This document shows positions 9,101 to 22,500 of a DNA stretch of 64,000 bases, piece after piece. This DNA comes from Dama dama (taxonomy: Eukaryota; Chordata; Mammalia; Artiodactyla; Cervidae): the NCBI RefSeq assembly GCF_033118175.1, contig NC_083701.1:53643001-53707000 (forward strand). The letters run 5' to 3'. The position numbers were made by a program, and so were the translations under genes. Position 1 is the first letter of the stretch. Every line of letters begins with the position of its first letter. The notes beneath the pieces were generated by a model that was given only the letters and a program-made list of their open reading frames with translations, was not told where the DNA came from and searched no databases.

Positions 9101-12100
9101 GACACCTGGCAGGCTACAGTCTATGGGGTTGCAAAAGAATTGGACACATCTTAGCAACTAAACCAGGAGTTCACTCCTAGGCTCTGGGAGATTGAGTTTG
9201 GAGGATGAGGGGAGTGGAGACAGGGATACCAGTTTGGAGGCTTTGTGGTAGTTCACATGAGCAGCTTTCATTAAGAATTACTTGAGGATGATGAAGAAAA
9301 GGTTAATTCTTTTAAAAACTGCCATTTCTAGAGAGATTGTGAGATGATTGAGCTGCTCCTCCTGATGGTTTGATTTCTTTTATAACCAGCCCAGGGGGTT
9401 TCAAATGAATTCAACAAACTGTTGGCAGGCTCCTCTGGTGTGTGACGCTCTGCATTTGAGATGTGAGAATGAAGGTGGGGTGTCTGGACTCAAAGAGCTC
9501 AGAGCACTGAGTTTTATTCTCTTGTCTTATGTGTTGTTAAATTGCTCTAAAACCCGCTATGCTACCCCCTGTGACATTGCATAAATAGTAAATGTAACTC
9601 TGTCTTTTTCTATCCCAAAGGACTAAGCAATAAAAATCTTTTGTATAAAATGTAACTACCCTTTGATCCAGCACTTCCATTTCTGAGCATTTCTCTTACA
9701 TTTTTTTTTTTCCCCCTAGACTCTCCACTTAGTAACTGTATATATTTTCACTTAGCTAACTCATACTCCATCCTTTCATCTTGGTTTACAAGAAAGTCAG
9801 ATTCCTTTCGTGACTATTAGAACCTATACTATAAAATCTGTACAAATTAGAATATGTACTTTTCCATAGACCGATTCTTCATAGACTTTATCAAATTTCT
9901 CAGCATTTGGTATCTGTTTTCTCTACTAAGACTATTCTCTGTTGAGAGTCCTGTATCCATCTTTTTCAGTGTTTCATCTCTGGGTCTGAAGCATGATTGA
10001 TTAGTAGCAGATGATTTTATATCACACACAACATTAAACAGCTTTTGTTGTTGTTCATTCACTCCGTTGTGTCTGACTCTTTGGGACCGCATGGACTCCA
10101 ACACGCCAGGCTTCCCTGTCTTTCGTTATCTCCCAGAGTTTTCTCTAATTCATGTCCGTTGAGTCCATGATATTATCTAACCATCTCATCCTCTGTCGCC
10201 CTCTTGTCCTCCTGTCCTCAGTCTTTCCCAGCATCAGGAACTATTCCAGTGAGTTGGCTCTTCACATCTGGTGGCCAAAGTATTGGGAGTTTCAGCATCA
10301 GTCCTTCCAGTGAATATTCAGGGTTAATTTCCTTTAGGATTGACTGCTTTGATCTCCTTGCTGTCCACGGGACTCATAAGATTCTTCTCCAGCACCATAA
10401 TTTGAAAGCATTAGTTCTTTGGCACTCAGCCTTCTTTAAGGTCCAACTCTCACTTTGGTACATGACTGCTAGAAAAACCATAGCTTTGATTAGATGAACC
10501 TATGTTGGCAAAGTGATGCCTTTGTGTTTTAAATATGCTGTCTAGGTTTGTCATAGCTTTTCTTCCAACGAGCAAGCGTCTTTTAATTTCATGACTGCAG
10601 TAACCATCCGCAGTGATTTTGGAGCCCAAGAAAATATAGCCTGTCACTGTTTCCATTGTTTCTCCATCTATTTGCCATGAAATGATGGGACCAGATGCCA
10701 TAATCTTAGTTTTGAATGTTGAGTTTTAAGCCAGCTTTTTCACACTGCTCATTCACCTTCATCAAGAGGCTCTTTAGATCCTCTTCATTTTCTTCCATGA
10801 GGGTGGTATCAACTGCATATGTGAGGTTATTGGTATTTCTCCCAGCAGTCTTGATTCCAGTTTGTACTTCATCCAGCCTGGCATTTCGCATGATGTACTC
10901 TGCATATAAGTTAAATAAGCAGGGTCACAGTTCACCACCTTGACGTACTCCTTTCCCAATTCTAAACCAGTCTGTTGTTCCATGTCTGGTTCTAACTGTT
11001 GCTTCTTGATGTGCATACAGGTTTCTCAGGAGGTGGGTAAGGTGCTCTGGTATTCCTATCTCTTTAAGAATTTTCCACAGTTTGTAGTGATCCACATAGT
11101 CAGAGGCTTTATTGTAGTCAATGAAGCAAAAGTAGATGTTCTTCTGGAATTCTCTTGCTTTTTTATGTGCTCCATCGGATGTTGGCAATTTGATCTCTGG
11201 ATCGAGTTTCTGAATCCAGCTTGTACATGTGGAAGTTCTTGGTACATGTACTGTTGAAGCCTAACTTGAAGGATTTTGAACATTACCTTGCTACATGTGG
11301 GGCTTCCCTTGTGACTAAGAATCCACCTGCAGTGTGGGAGACTTGGGTTTGATCCCTGGGTTGGGAAGATCCCCTGGAGAAGGGAAAGGGTATCCACTCC
11401 AGTATTCTGGCCTGGAGAATTCCATGGACTGTGTAGTCCATGGGATCACAGAGAGTTGGACACGACTAAGCAACTTTCACTTTCGCTTGCTACATGTGAA
11501 ATGAGTGCCATTGTGTGGTAGTTTGAACATTCTTTGACATTGCCTTTCTTTGGGATTGGAATGTGGCCAGTCCTGTGGCCACTACTGAGTTTTCCAAATT
11601 TGCTGGCATATTAATTGCAGCACTTTAACAGCTTTACTGAGATATAAATGACAATAATCTACAGATATTTAAGTGTATAGTTAGTTTAGACATGTGTCCC
11701 TATACACTTAGGAAGTCATTACCACAATCAAGAAATTAAACTTAGCCATCATCCCCAGAATTTCCCTTGTTCCTTTTTGTATCTGGCCCAGAGTTACTCA
11801 GGAGGAAACAGTTCAGTTCAGTTCAGTCGCTCAGTCGTGTCCGACTCTTTGCAACCCCATGAATCGCAGCACGCCAGGCCTCCCTGTCCATCACCAACTC
11901 CCGGAGTTGACTCAGACTGATGCCCATCGAGTCGGTGATGCCATCCAGCCATCTCATCCTCTGTCGTCCCCTTCTCCTCCTGCCCCAATCCCTCCCAGCA
12001 TCAGGGTCTTTTCCAGTGAGTCAACTCTTCGCATGAGGTGGCCAAAGTACTGGAGTTTCAGCTTCAGCATCAGTCCTTCCAATGAACACCCAGGACTGAT

Positions 12101-15100
12101 CTCCTTTAGGATGGACTGGTTGGATCTCCTTGCAGTCCAAGGGACTCTCAAGAGTCTTCTCCAATACCACAGTTCAAAAGCATCAATTTTTCAGCGCTCA
12201 GCTTTCTTCACAGTCCAACTCTCACATCCATACATGACCACTGGAAAAACCATAGCCTTGACCAGACGGACCTTTGTTGGCAAAGTAATGTCTCTGCTTT
12301 TTAATATGCTATCTAGGTTGGTCATAACTTTACTTTCAAGCAGTAAGCATCTTTTAATTTCATGGCTGCAGTCACCATCTGCAGTGATTTTGGAGCTCAA
12401 AAAAATAAAGTCTGACACTGTTTCCACTGTCTCCCCATCTATTTCCCATGAGGTGATGGGACCAGATGCCATGATCTTAGTTTTCTGAATGTTAAGCTTT
12501 AAGTCAACTTTTTCACTCTCCTCTTTCACTTTCATCAAGAGGCTTTTCAGTTCCTCTTCACTTTCTGCTATAAGGGTGGTGTCATCTGCATATCTGAGGT
12601 TATTGATATTTCTCCTTGCAATCTTAATTCCAGCTGTGCGTCTTCCAGCCCAGCGTTTCTCATGATGTACTCTGCATATAAGTTAAAAAAGCAGGGTGAC
12701 AATATACAGCCTTGACGTACTCCTTTTCCTATTTGGAACCAGTCTGTTTTTCCATGTCCAATTCTAACTGTTGCTTCCTGACCTGCATACAGATTTCTCA
12801 AGAGGCAGGTCAGGTGGTCTGGTATTCCCATCTCTTTCAGAATTTTCCACAGTTTATTGTGATCCACACAGTTGAAGGCTTTGGCGTAGACAACAAAGCA
12901 GAAGTAGATGTTTTTCTGGAACTCTCTTGCTTTTTCAGTGATCCAGTGGATGTTGGCAATTTGATCTCTGGTTCCTCTGCCTTTTCTAAAACCAGCTTGA
13001 ACATCTGGAAGTTCTCGGTTCACGTATTGCTGAAGCCTGGCCTGGAGAATTTTGAGCACTACTTTACTAGCGTGTGAGATGAGTGCAATTGTGCAGTAGT
13101 TTGAGCATTCTCTGGCATTACCTTTCTTAGGGATTGGAATGAAAATGGACCTTTTCCAGTCCTGTGGCCACTGCTGAGTTTTCCAAATTTGCTGACATAT
13201 TGAGTGCAGCACTTTCACAGCATCATCTTTCAGGGTTTGAAATAGCTCAACTGGAATTCCATCACATCCACTAGCTTCAGGAGGGAACAGGGAGGAAGAA
13301 AAAGGCTCCCCTTGTAGCCCACCAGGCTCCTCTGTCCACATGATTTCCCAGGCAAGAGTACTGGAGTGGGTTGCCATTTCCTTCTCCAGGGAACTTTCCA
13401 ACCCAGGGATCAACCCAGCTCTTCTGCACTGGCAGGCAGATTTTATTTTTTTTTTAAACCACTGAGCTACCGGGGATGCCCCTAAGGTTTATAATGTACA
13501 TCTTTAAATTATTACATGGTGCATTCAAATGATATTTTATTATTTCATGTATAGTTTAAGAACCTTACAAAAGTATACTTCCATTTCTCTCCTTTATGCT
13601 TTGTCATGCGTTTTACTTTTACATATTACTATCGACTTACGTTGTTGTTCAGTCTCTTTTGTGTCCAACTCTTTGGGACCTCATGGACGCCAGGCTTCCC
13701 TGTCCTTCGCTATCTCCTGGAGTTTGCTCAAACTCACGTCCATTGAGTTGTTGATGCCATCCAACCATCTTAGCCTCTGTCGCCCCCTTCTCTTCCTGCT
13801 CTCAATCTTTGCCAGCATCAGAGTCTTTTCCCCTGAGTTGGCTCTTCACATCAGGTGGCCAAAGGATTGGAGCTTCAACATCAGTCCTTCCAGTAAGTAT
13901 GCAGGGTTGATATCCTTGAGGATTGACTGTTTTGATCTCCTTGCTGTCCAAGGGACTCTCAAGTCTTCTCTAGCACCACAATTTGAAAGGATCAAATCTT
14001 AGGCACTCAACATTTTGTTTAAATAGTTAATTATCTCACATGTAACTCCATGGCTGATTCAGGTCAATGTATGACAAAACCCACTGCAATGTTGTGAAGT
14101 AATTAGCCTCCAACTAATAAAAATAAATGGAAAAAAAAAAAAAGATGTAAAAGTAGGGGGAAAAATCTTAACATATTTACTCCTATGGTTGCCATTTTTG
14201 GTGCCCTTCATTCCTTTATGTCGATCCATAGTGTTATCTGTATAATTTTCCTCTGCCTAAAGGACTTTTAATATTTCTTATAGTGTGAGTCTTCTGGTAA
14301 TGAAATATTTCAGCTTTTGTGTATCTAAAAACATTTTGCCTTGGTTTTCAAAAGATATTTCTTGCTATGTACAGAATTCTAGGATGACGGGTTTTTTTTT
14401 CTTCTTCAGTACTTTATAGATTTTACCCCTCTGTGTTATTACTTTTATTGTTTCTCATGAGAAATCACATGTTATCCTTTGTTCTTTTATGCATGATATC
14501 TCTTTTTCCTCTGGCTGTTTTTAGGATTTTTCTCTTTCATACTGATTTAGAGTGGTTTGATTGTATTGTGTGTTGATATGGTTTTCCTCATGATTCTTGT
14601 GCTTGGGGTTTGCTGAACTTCCTAGATCCGTGAATTTATAGTTTTCATCAGTTTTGGCAAGTTTTCAGCCATTATTTCTTCTACTCTTTTTTTTTTTCCC
14701 CTTCTCTGTTTTCTCCTTTAAGGAGTCTAGCTACCCATTATTTATTGATTTATTCGTTTTCGGCCGTGTTGGCTCTCCGTTGTTGCCTGCAGTCCTTCTC
14801 TAGTCGCGGAGCACAGGCTGTAGGTACGTGGGCTTCAGTGGTTGCAGCCCGTGGGCTCAGGAGTTGCGGCTCACAGCTCTAGAGTTCAGGCTCAGCAGTT
14901 GTGGACACGGGCTTAGCAGCCTTGCGGCACGTGGGATCCTCCCGAATAAGGGATTAAACCACTGTCCCCTGCATTGGCAGGTGGATTCTTAACCACTGGA
15001 CCTGCAGGGAAGTCCTCGTTACCCATTTTTAGATTATGAGAAGTTAAACCCCAGCTCGTCAATGCTGTGTTTATTTTTTCTGTTTCTGTTGTTTTGTTTT

Positions 15101-18100
15101 TTGTTTTTGTTTATTTTCGGCCATGCTGTGTGGCATGCAGGATCTTCGTTTTCCAACCAGGCAGCCTGTGCCCTCTAAAGCAGAAGCAGAGGCTTAAACA
15201 CTGGACTGTCAGAGAAGTCTATTAAGTCTGTTTCATTTTGGATAGTTTCTATTTTCGTGCCTTTAATTTCACTCTTCTTTTCCAATGTCTATTCTGTCAT
15301 TAATTTCATCCAGTGTATTTTTCATCTTAGTTTTCATCTCTCAAAGTTTGATTTAAATGATTTTAATATCCTTCATGTCTCTAGTTGTCATTATGGACAT
15401 TTGGAATGTACTTTAATGTTTTATCCTGCTAATTATAACTTCTGTGACCGTTATCTGTTGGCATCTGTTGATTGATTATTCTCTTCATTGTGGGTTTTGT
15501 TTTCTTTCCTCTTTGTAAACCTGGTAATCTTTGGATGCAAAAAGTTGTGAATTCTACCCTATCAGGTGTAAGACACTTTTGTATCCTTATAAATCATCTT
15601 GAACTTTGTTCTGTGATGCATTTGAGTTACTTGGATTAATTACATTAACTTCCCTGGGTCTTGTTTTTTTTATTTTGTTTAGCCAGGTCTGGAGCAGTGC
15701 TGAGTCTGTGGCTGAGACAGGACTGTTCTGAGTACCCAGCCTATGAGTTAGGAGTTCGCTCTGCTCTACCTAATGGGAACGGTCACCGCTCCCAGCCTTG
15801 TGTGAGTTCCCATCGCTACTCCCTCTAGTCCCTTCAGTTGGTCCTTTCCCTGGCCTGAGTGGTTTCCTCAGACATGTGCCGTTAGTCGTCTGCTGAATAG
15901 AGAGAGGCCCTCTGCAGATCTCCGGAGTCCCCTTTCTGCAGCTCTCTTCTCTGGTACTCTGCCTGATGAACTGTAGCTGCCTTGGTCTCCCAGACTCTCA
16001 GTTCAGGTTCCTTGACCCAGGCAGTGGGTTCTCCTTCACTCGCCCCTCTTTGTGCTATGGGCTGGACACGCAGTCAGGGCACTAAGCTGGGGCATAGTAG
16101 GGCTGACCTCATTTGTTTCTCATCTCTTAAGGACCACTGTCCTTTGTTGCCTGTAGTCTCATGCCTTGAAAATTACTGTTTTATATAATTTTGTCTGATT
16201 TATTTTGTCTTACTGGTTGTTTCTGAGGGAAGGATAAATCTGGTCACTACTATTCCATTTTGGCTGCTCAATACATGTTTTTAAGTGAGAGAGTAATTTC
16301 TGTAGAATATTAGAGCTGGAAATAAAATTGAAATGGATTCATGAGCATAATGAGAAAATGGGAGTGTAGACTGTTTTTTTAGAGAAGTTTGAGAAATACA
16401 GGGCGGAAGAGAGTTCTGCTTTGAGTGCAGAGCAGAGGAAACCATTCTCATGTGTTTTGTGAGTGCGGAGTTTTTGACATATTTAGGTGAAGGAGAAGGG
16501 GCCAGTGAAAAGGAGATAACCATCTTGGCAAATAGATGGGGAAACAGTGGAAACAGTGGCTGACTTTATTTTTCTGGGCTCCAACATCACTGCAGATGGT
16601 GATTGCAGCCATGAAATTAAAAGATGTTTACTCCTTGGAAGGAAAGGTATGACCAACCTAGACAGAATATTAAGAAGCAGAGACATTACTTTTTACAAAG
16701 GTCTGTGTGGTCAAGGCTATGGTTTTTCCAGTGGTCATGTGTGGATGTGAGAGTTGGACTATGAGGAAAACTGAGCCCTGAAGAATTGATGCTTTTGAAC
16801 TGTGGTGTTGGAGAAGACTCTTGAGAGGATCCCTTGGACTGCAAGGAGATCCAACCAGTCCATCCTAAAGGAGATCAGTCCTGGGTGTTCATTAGTAGGA
16901 CTGATTTTGAAGCTGAAGCTCCAATAGTTTGGCCACCTCATGCGAAGAGCTGACTCATTTGAAAAGACCCTGATGCTGGGAAAGATTGAGGGCAGGAGGA
17001 GAAGGGGACGACAGAGGATGAGATGGTTGAATGGCATCACCGACTCAATGGAGATGGGTTTGGATGGACTCCGGGAGTTGATGATGGACAGGGAGGCCTG
17101 GCATGTTGCGGTTCATGGGGTCTCAAAGAGTCGGATACGACTGAGCGACTGAACTGAACCAAACTAAAGGGGCCAGTGAAAAGGAGATAACCTGAGGAAG
17201 GGCCCAGAAGAGGCAGAAGAGAAGGAAATCATCAACAGCTATGTGAGAATTAGCCTTGGAAGGGAGAAGAGGAACAGGGAAATTAAAAATTAACACTCTT
17301 CTTAGGCATCATATAGCAAATGCTTCACATGTTTTTAATATAAACCTGTCAATAACTTATAGGATAAGTATTGTTCACTTCTATGACAGGTGAGAAATCA
17401 GAGTAGACAATTAGTTAACATACCCTTAAGCTGCTCATCAGAGGCTAACCTGACCCAAAAGCACATACTCTTCTTGGTCCCTGGGCTGTTTCTTCAAGGC
17501 AAGGAGAATAAAAGCTGGCTAAAAAAATTTTAGACAATAATTAAAATAAAGGGAGAGAAAAGCCATGTAACCGTTGTTTTGTGTAAGTTTACTATAAAAT
17601 TCATGCCTACTCTTCTGGAGGAAAATTTGGGGAAAAGCAGATCTAAGTATGATGGTACAGAAGCATTATATAAAAGTTTAGCGGGAGCAGTACTGCTAAA
17701 TCTAGCCTTGCCTTGTTCTATACATTTGCTTCAGAACTAGCTATACAAACTTGTACTCTTGCTTCCTTACATCTTTATATGAAAAGAGCAAACTCGGCAG
17801 CTAGGTGAAAAGAAGATAAATGGTCTAAGAAGTGACCTTTGTAAAGTAAATTCTAAGAGGATAAGAAGCTGTAATTGTGGCCATCCTTAGCATCCTTTGG
17901 ACAGGGATCATATCTGTTTTATTTACCAGTATTTGCTCAATGCCAAACACCATGTCTGGCACATGAGAGACATTCAGTAAATGAATTTGTGAATGAAAAT
18001 CTATAGATTTTTGAGGTCCCATGCATGCTAAATAAGAAAGGTAAAGATTAAGGGAGACTCCCCTCTTGTTAGGCTCCAAGTGCTTTTTAAAAGAATTTAA

Positions 18101-19116
18101 AAAAAGGCCTTTCCAGCAGGGCTCTTGTAGTATATTTCCAATAATAAAATAGTTTACTACACTGACTTCTTAGCTCTTTGTTAAAGAGGTCGCTCATCTT
18201 CGGTCAACTCACAGAGCCAAGCTAGCTTGGAGACTCCTAGCCGTCCTCTCCTCCTGTAGGCCCCGTAGGAGAGCCCTGCCGGTGGTTAAGCTCTGTCACA
18301 TTCTGGATGTTGCTTTTCTCCTTTCATTTCCTCTACCTGCCTTTTTATGCTTGAGATGATCGACATGTAAATGCAGTAAATTTAAGTATTTAATGTGCCC
18401 TTTTCTTGTGTCCTAATAGATTACACAAATTAATGTTGTCAGAATACAGCAAGACTGAGACTATTTCATGGTTTCCTAACACGGTTTTCCAGATCTGTAC
18501 ATTCACAGTCGAGTACACATTTGTCCTAAGGCAAAGGGCTAAGTCTCCGGCTTGTTCAGGATTGCCCAGGTCTCTGGCACAAGTATGAAGAAAATGTGTT
18601 GTATCCTTGCCTCATGTTACTGCTTCGCGCCGTTATGTTAGCGTGTACACTTCCTGCAGTATCAAGTGTAATCCACACAGTGGTGCTAGAAAACCAGGAA
18701 TTGATGATTGTTTCTAATCAGTGTGTATGTATTTTTAGCTTCCATATAAAATAAACACTTCCTGGAGTTACATTTGCCTCAGCCCCTATCAAATCCATCA
18801 TAAAGTTACAATGATTTTTCCTCTGGTAGGTCTCTAAACCTCAGCCAGTCTTACCTGGATGACTGTAGTAGCATCTTGGTGGCTCTTCCTGGGTTTCCTT
18901 TGCTCTGCTCTGTTTTCTGTCTTTAGTTATAAGTAAACCTTTTGTAAATTTGAATCTGGACCTTACTCTCCTACTTAAAAGCTCATACATGAATTATTAC
19001 ATTGAGTTTATCAGCAAAGATGAATATCACAAGGCCTTTGGGATCCACCTTCTGCCCAGTTCTCTAGCTTCATGCATCTGTAGCCTTTCCTTGTGCAGTT
19101 CTCCTTGTGATAAGTG

Positions 19117-19162
<46 letters not shown>

Positions 19163-19388
19163 TCTTTGTGTGTGCGTTCTTTGTGTGTGCGTGCTCAGTC
19201 AAGTTGGACTCTCTGACTTGTTTTTTTGAGATTAGGATTGTTCTTCTTTCTACTTTTGCCTGCGTGTGGGTGTGTGTTGGGTACTTTGTGTGTGTGCACT
19301 CAGTCAAGTCCGACTCTGACTTGTTTTTTTTTGAAATCAAGTTTTTCCTTCTACTTTTGTCTGCTGTCCTTTAGCCAGTGATAAGTAG

Positions 19389-19434
<46 letters not shown>

Positions 19435-19471
19435 GCATATTTAAGTTAACTCTAGCCAGTGATAAGTAGGG

Positions 19472-19509
<38 letters not shown>

Positions 19510-22500
19510 GCGTATTTAAGTTAACTCTACCTTACCCTTTGTGTGTGTGTGCACATGCGTGCTCAGTCAAGTCAGACTCTTTGCAACCCCATGGACTGTA
19601 GCCCGTCAGGCTCCTCTATCCATGGGATTTCCCAGGCAAGAATATTGGATCCGGTTGCCATTTCCTGCTCCAGGGGATCTTCTCGACCCAGGGATCCAAC
19701 CCGTGTCCTTTTGGCTCAAACTTTTGAAAGCCTTCATTAATCTTCCCAAGTAGATCATCCAGTAATTTTTCTCTGTAAAATTTATTGCAGTTTAATTATA
19801 TATTTATTTGATTAATTATATACATATTTACATTTATATGGGTCTTCCCTCGTAGCTCAGCTGGTAAAGAATCCACCTGCAAAGCAGGAGACCTGGGTTC
19901 GATCCCTGGTTTGGGAAGATCTCTTGGAGAAGGGAAAGGCTACCCACTTCAGTATTCTGGCCTGGAGAAGTCCATGGACTGTATAGTCCATGGGCTCGCA
20001 AAGAGTCAAACATGACTGATCAACTTTCACTTCACTTCACTTACATATATATATAATGTATTTATTTGATTATTTGCCTAATGTCCATTTCCACACTGGA
20101 TCACAAGTGTTAAGAAGATAGATTCTGTGATCTTCTGACTTTTAAAATATTTGCTGCATAAATGTAAGTCAGCCAGTACTCAGGATAGGTATTAGAAGCA
20201 GGGACAGGTGAGCATTTGGGAAAAAAAGATGAAAATACTTGCAATCAGAATATAGTAAGGTGAGTTTGATAATGAAGGTAAAGTACTGGCCTAGTGTGGT
20301 CCATTTATGTATTTCCTTTGGAACAGAAATTAATTCTAGGTCATGGGCAGCCCTGAGCTACAAGGGTTTCTATCTACATAGAAGAGAAGGAGAAGTGGGA
20401 GACAGATTTAAAATTGTAGAAACAGCTAAGAAAGTAGATCTTACAAGTTCTTATAATAAGAAGAGTTGTAACTATGTGAGTTGATGGATGTATGTGTTAA
20501 ATAAACTTACTTGGTAATCATTTCACAATACATTTATCATTATGTTGTATACATTAAACTTATACAATGTTGTATATCAATTATATCTCAATAAAGCTGG
20601 AAAAAAGTAAAATTATGGAAGTCTCTAATGTCCTAGTGGAAAAAAAAAGCACTGTTCTTTCAGTAGGAAACCTTGTTTCTGTTCCAGATATGATACTGTT
20701 TTGTTCTGTACTCTTGGGAAAGATGTGGTATAACATTAGAGTAGTCACCATTTACACTTCATTTGTTTCCATCATTATATAATGAGATAATAAAAACATT
20801 CTCTTTATTTCTTAACATGTAGTAAAAATGAATGAGTTAATAAGAAAGGATTTTTAAAAGTACAAAAACACTTTATAATGTAGTGCACTTAATATTTGCC
20901 CAGAAGACAGAGACTCTTTCAATTTTAGAATTTCTCTGTTCTTTTTATTTATAATTACAAGGCTGCTGCTGCTAAGTTGCTTCGGTTGTGTCTGACTCTG
21001 TGCGGCCCCATAGGCGGCAGTCCACCAGGCCCTGCCGTCCTGGGATTCTCCAGGCAAGAACACTGGAGTGGGTTGCCATTTCCTTTTCCAACAAGGAAGA
21101 GGTACCTAAAAGAAAAGAGTGTGGTGTGAAAAGCTCTATTTCCCACAGCACTGTACTATAACTTCTGTAAGGGGATGGCCTTGTCAGTTTGATTCATTGT
21201 TTACCCTTTGCACACAGTGCCTAGTTGGTGCCCAGAAATTGTTTTTGAATGAATAATATCAGTAAATTGTCCTGAAGGCCTTGGTAATTAGTGTTCCGGG
21301 TTTGTTTTTTTTTTTTTAAACTTTGTTGGCATTCTGCAGAAAAGAACAATCTGAGCAAAGCTCTTGGTGTTTATGTTTATTTTTCTTATATTTCAGCTGT
21401 GGCAGAAGTAAAACTTCGAGATGATCAATATACACTGGAACACATGCATGCTTTTGGGATGTATAATTACCTACACTGTGATCCATGGTATCAAGACAGT
21501 GTCTACTACATTGATAACCTTGGAAGAATTATGAATTTAACAGTGATGCTGGTAAGAAAAAGATCTATAATATTAGGATTTTTCCAATAAATTTGATCCT
21601 TAATTTTCATTTTTCATCTGATGGCCACAGAATTGAGGTACACATACCTTTAATATATGGAATCGTATCATCAGTTTGTATAAAGCTTCATTTTGTTTAA
21701 TTCAACTTTAATTTTTCCTTTTATTCCTGTTACTTTAACTTATTCCCCTCTACTCCTACCAAGGCAACTACTTAATTTATTTTATATCTCAATATTGATA
21801 TAACTGTTCATGTCTGCTTGTTCTATGTGAATTAGCCCTGACGATGACAGTGGATTTATCTGTGTTTTCCTTTTGGTTAACTTTTGCATTATGTATTTTT
21901 AAGTATGTTAATTGAGAATAGATCTTTTAGGATTGTTTTGTCTGCTGTGAATCAGTCCTTATAGTGTTATAAAATATCCCTGTTTACCTCTGGGCTTTGG
22001 GAATAATTTCTGTCTTGAAATCTTCTGATATTTAATATAGCTGTCCTGGCTTTTTGTTTGTTTAACTAGTATTTGTCCTTTCCTATTCTTTTTCTTTGAG
22101 TTTGTATGTGTTAGTATTTTTAAAATGGGCCTTGTAAGGTGCATGTAGTTAGGTCTTGTTTTTTAATCCAGAATGACAATCTATGTCCTTTAATTGGCTT
22201 AGTACATTTATATTTAATTACTGTTATGGTTGAGTTTATGTTACCATTTTGCTAATTCTCCCTGTTTTGTCCCATCAGTTTTTTTGTTCCTTTGTGTCCC
22301 TCTTGTCCCTCTTTTTCTTTAAAAAAATTTTTTTATTAAAATTCTACTTTATTTTCTCTTTTGGTTTTTTATTTAAACCTGCTTGTGTTGTTGACTGTGA
22401 GGACTACTCCATTTCTTCTAAAGGATTCTTGCCCACAGTAGTAGATATAATGGTCATTGAATTAAATTCACCCATTCTGGTCCATTTGAATTCACTGATT

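Larger units (their letters stand above)
14160..16270 (-). mobile_element. Old L1, 5' region, antisense, interrupted by two CHR SINEs
   Basis: T-rich text such as TTCTCATGAGAAATCACATG and TTGCTATGTACAGAATTCTA resembles the upstream region of old L1 elements read in reverse. The stretch resumes after the SINEs at 15220-15600 and 15600-16270. No long ORF survives. The family call is tentative. Confidence 0.5.

Noticed and set aside
10044..13413. Long minus-strand ORFs resembling reverse transcriptase as host genes
   Set aside because: They are decayed BovB LINE frames with TSDs and 3' tails, not cellular genes or a defence-type RT.
19841..19925. tRNA gene from A-box and B-box-like text
   Set aside because: It is the tRNA-derived head of Bov-tA. 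It lacks a complete cloverleaf and occurs in all SINE copies.
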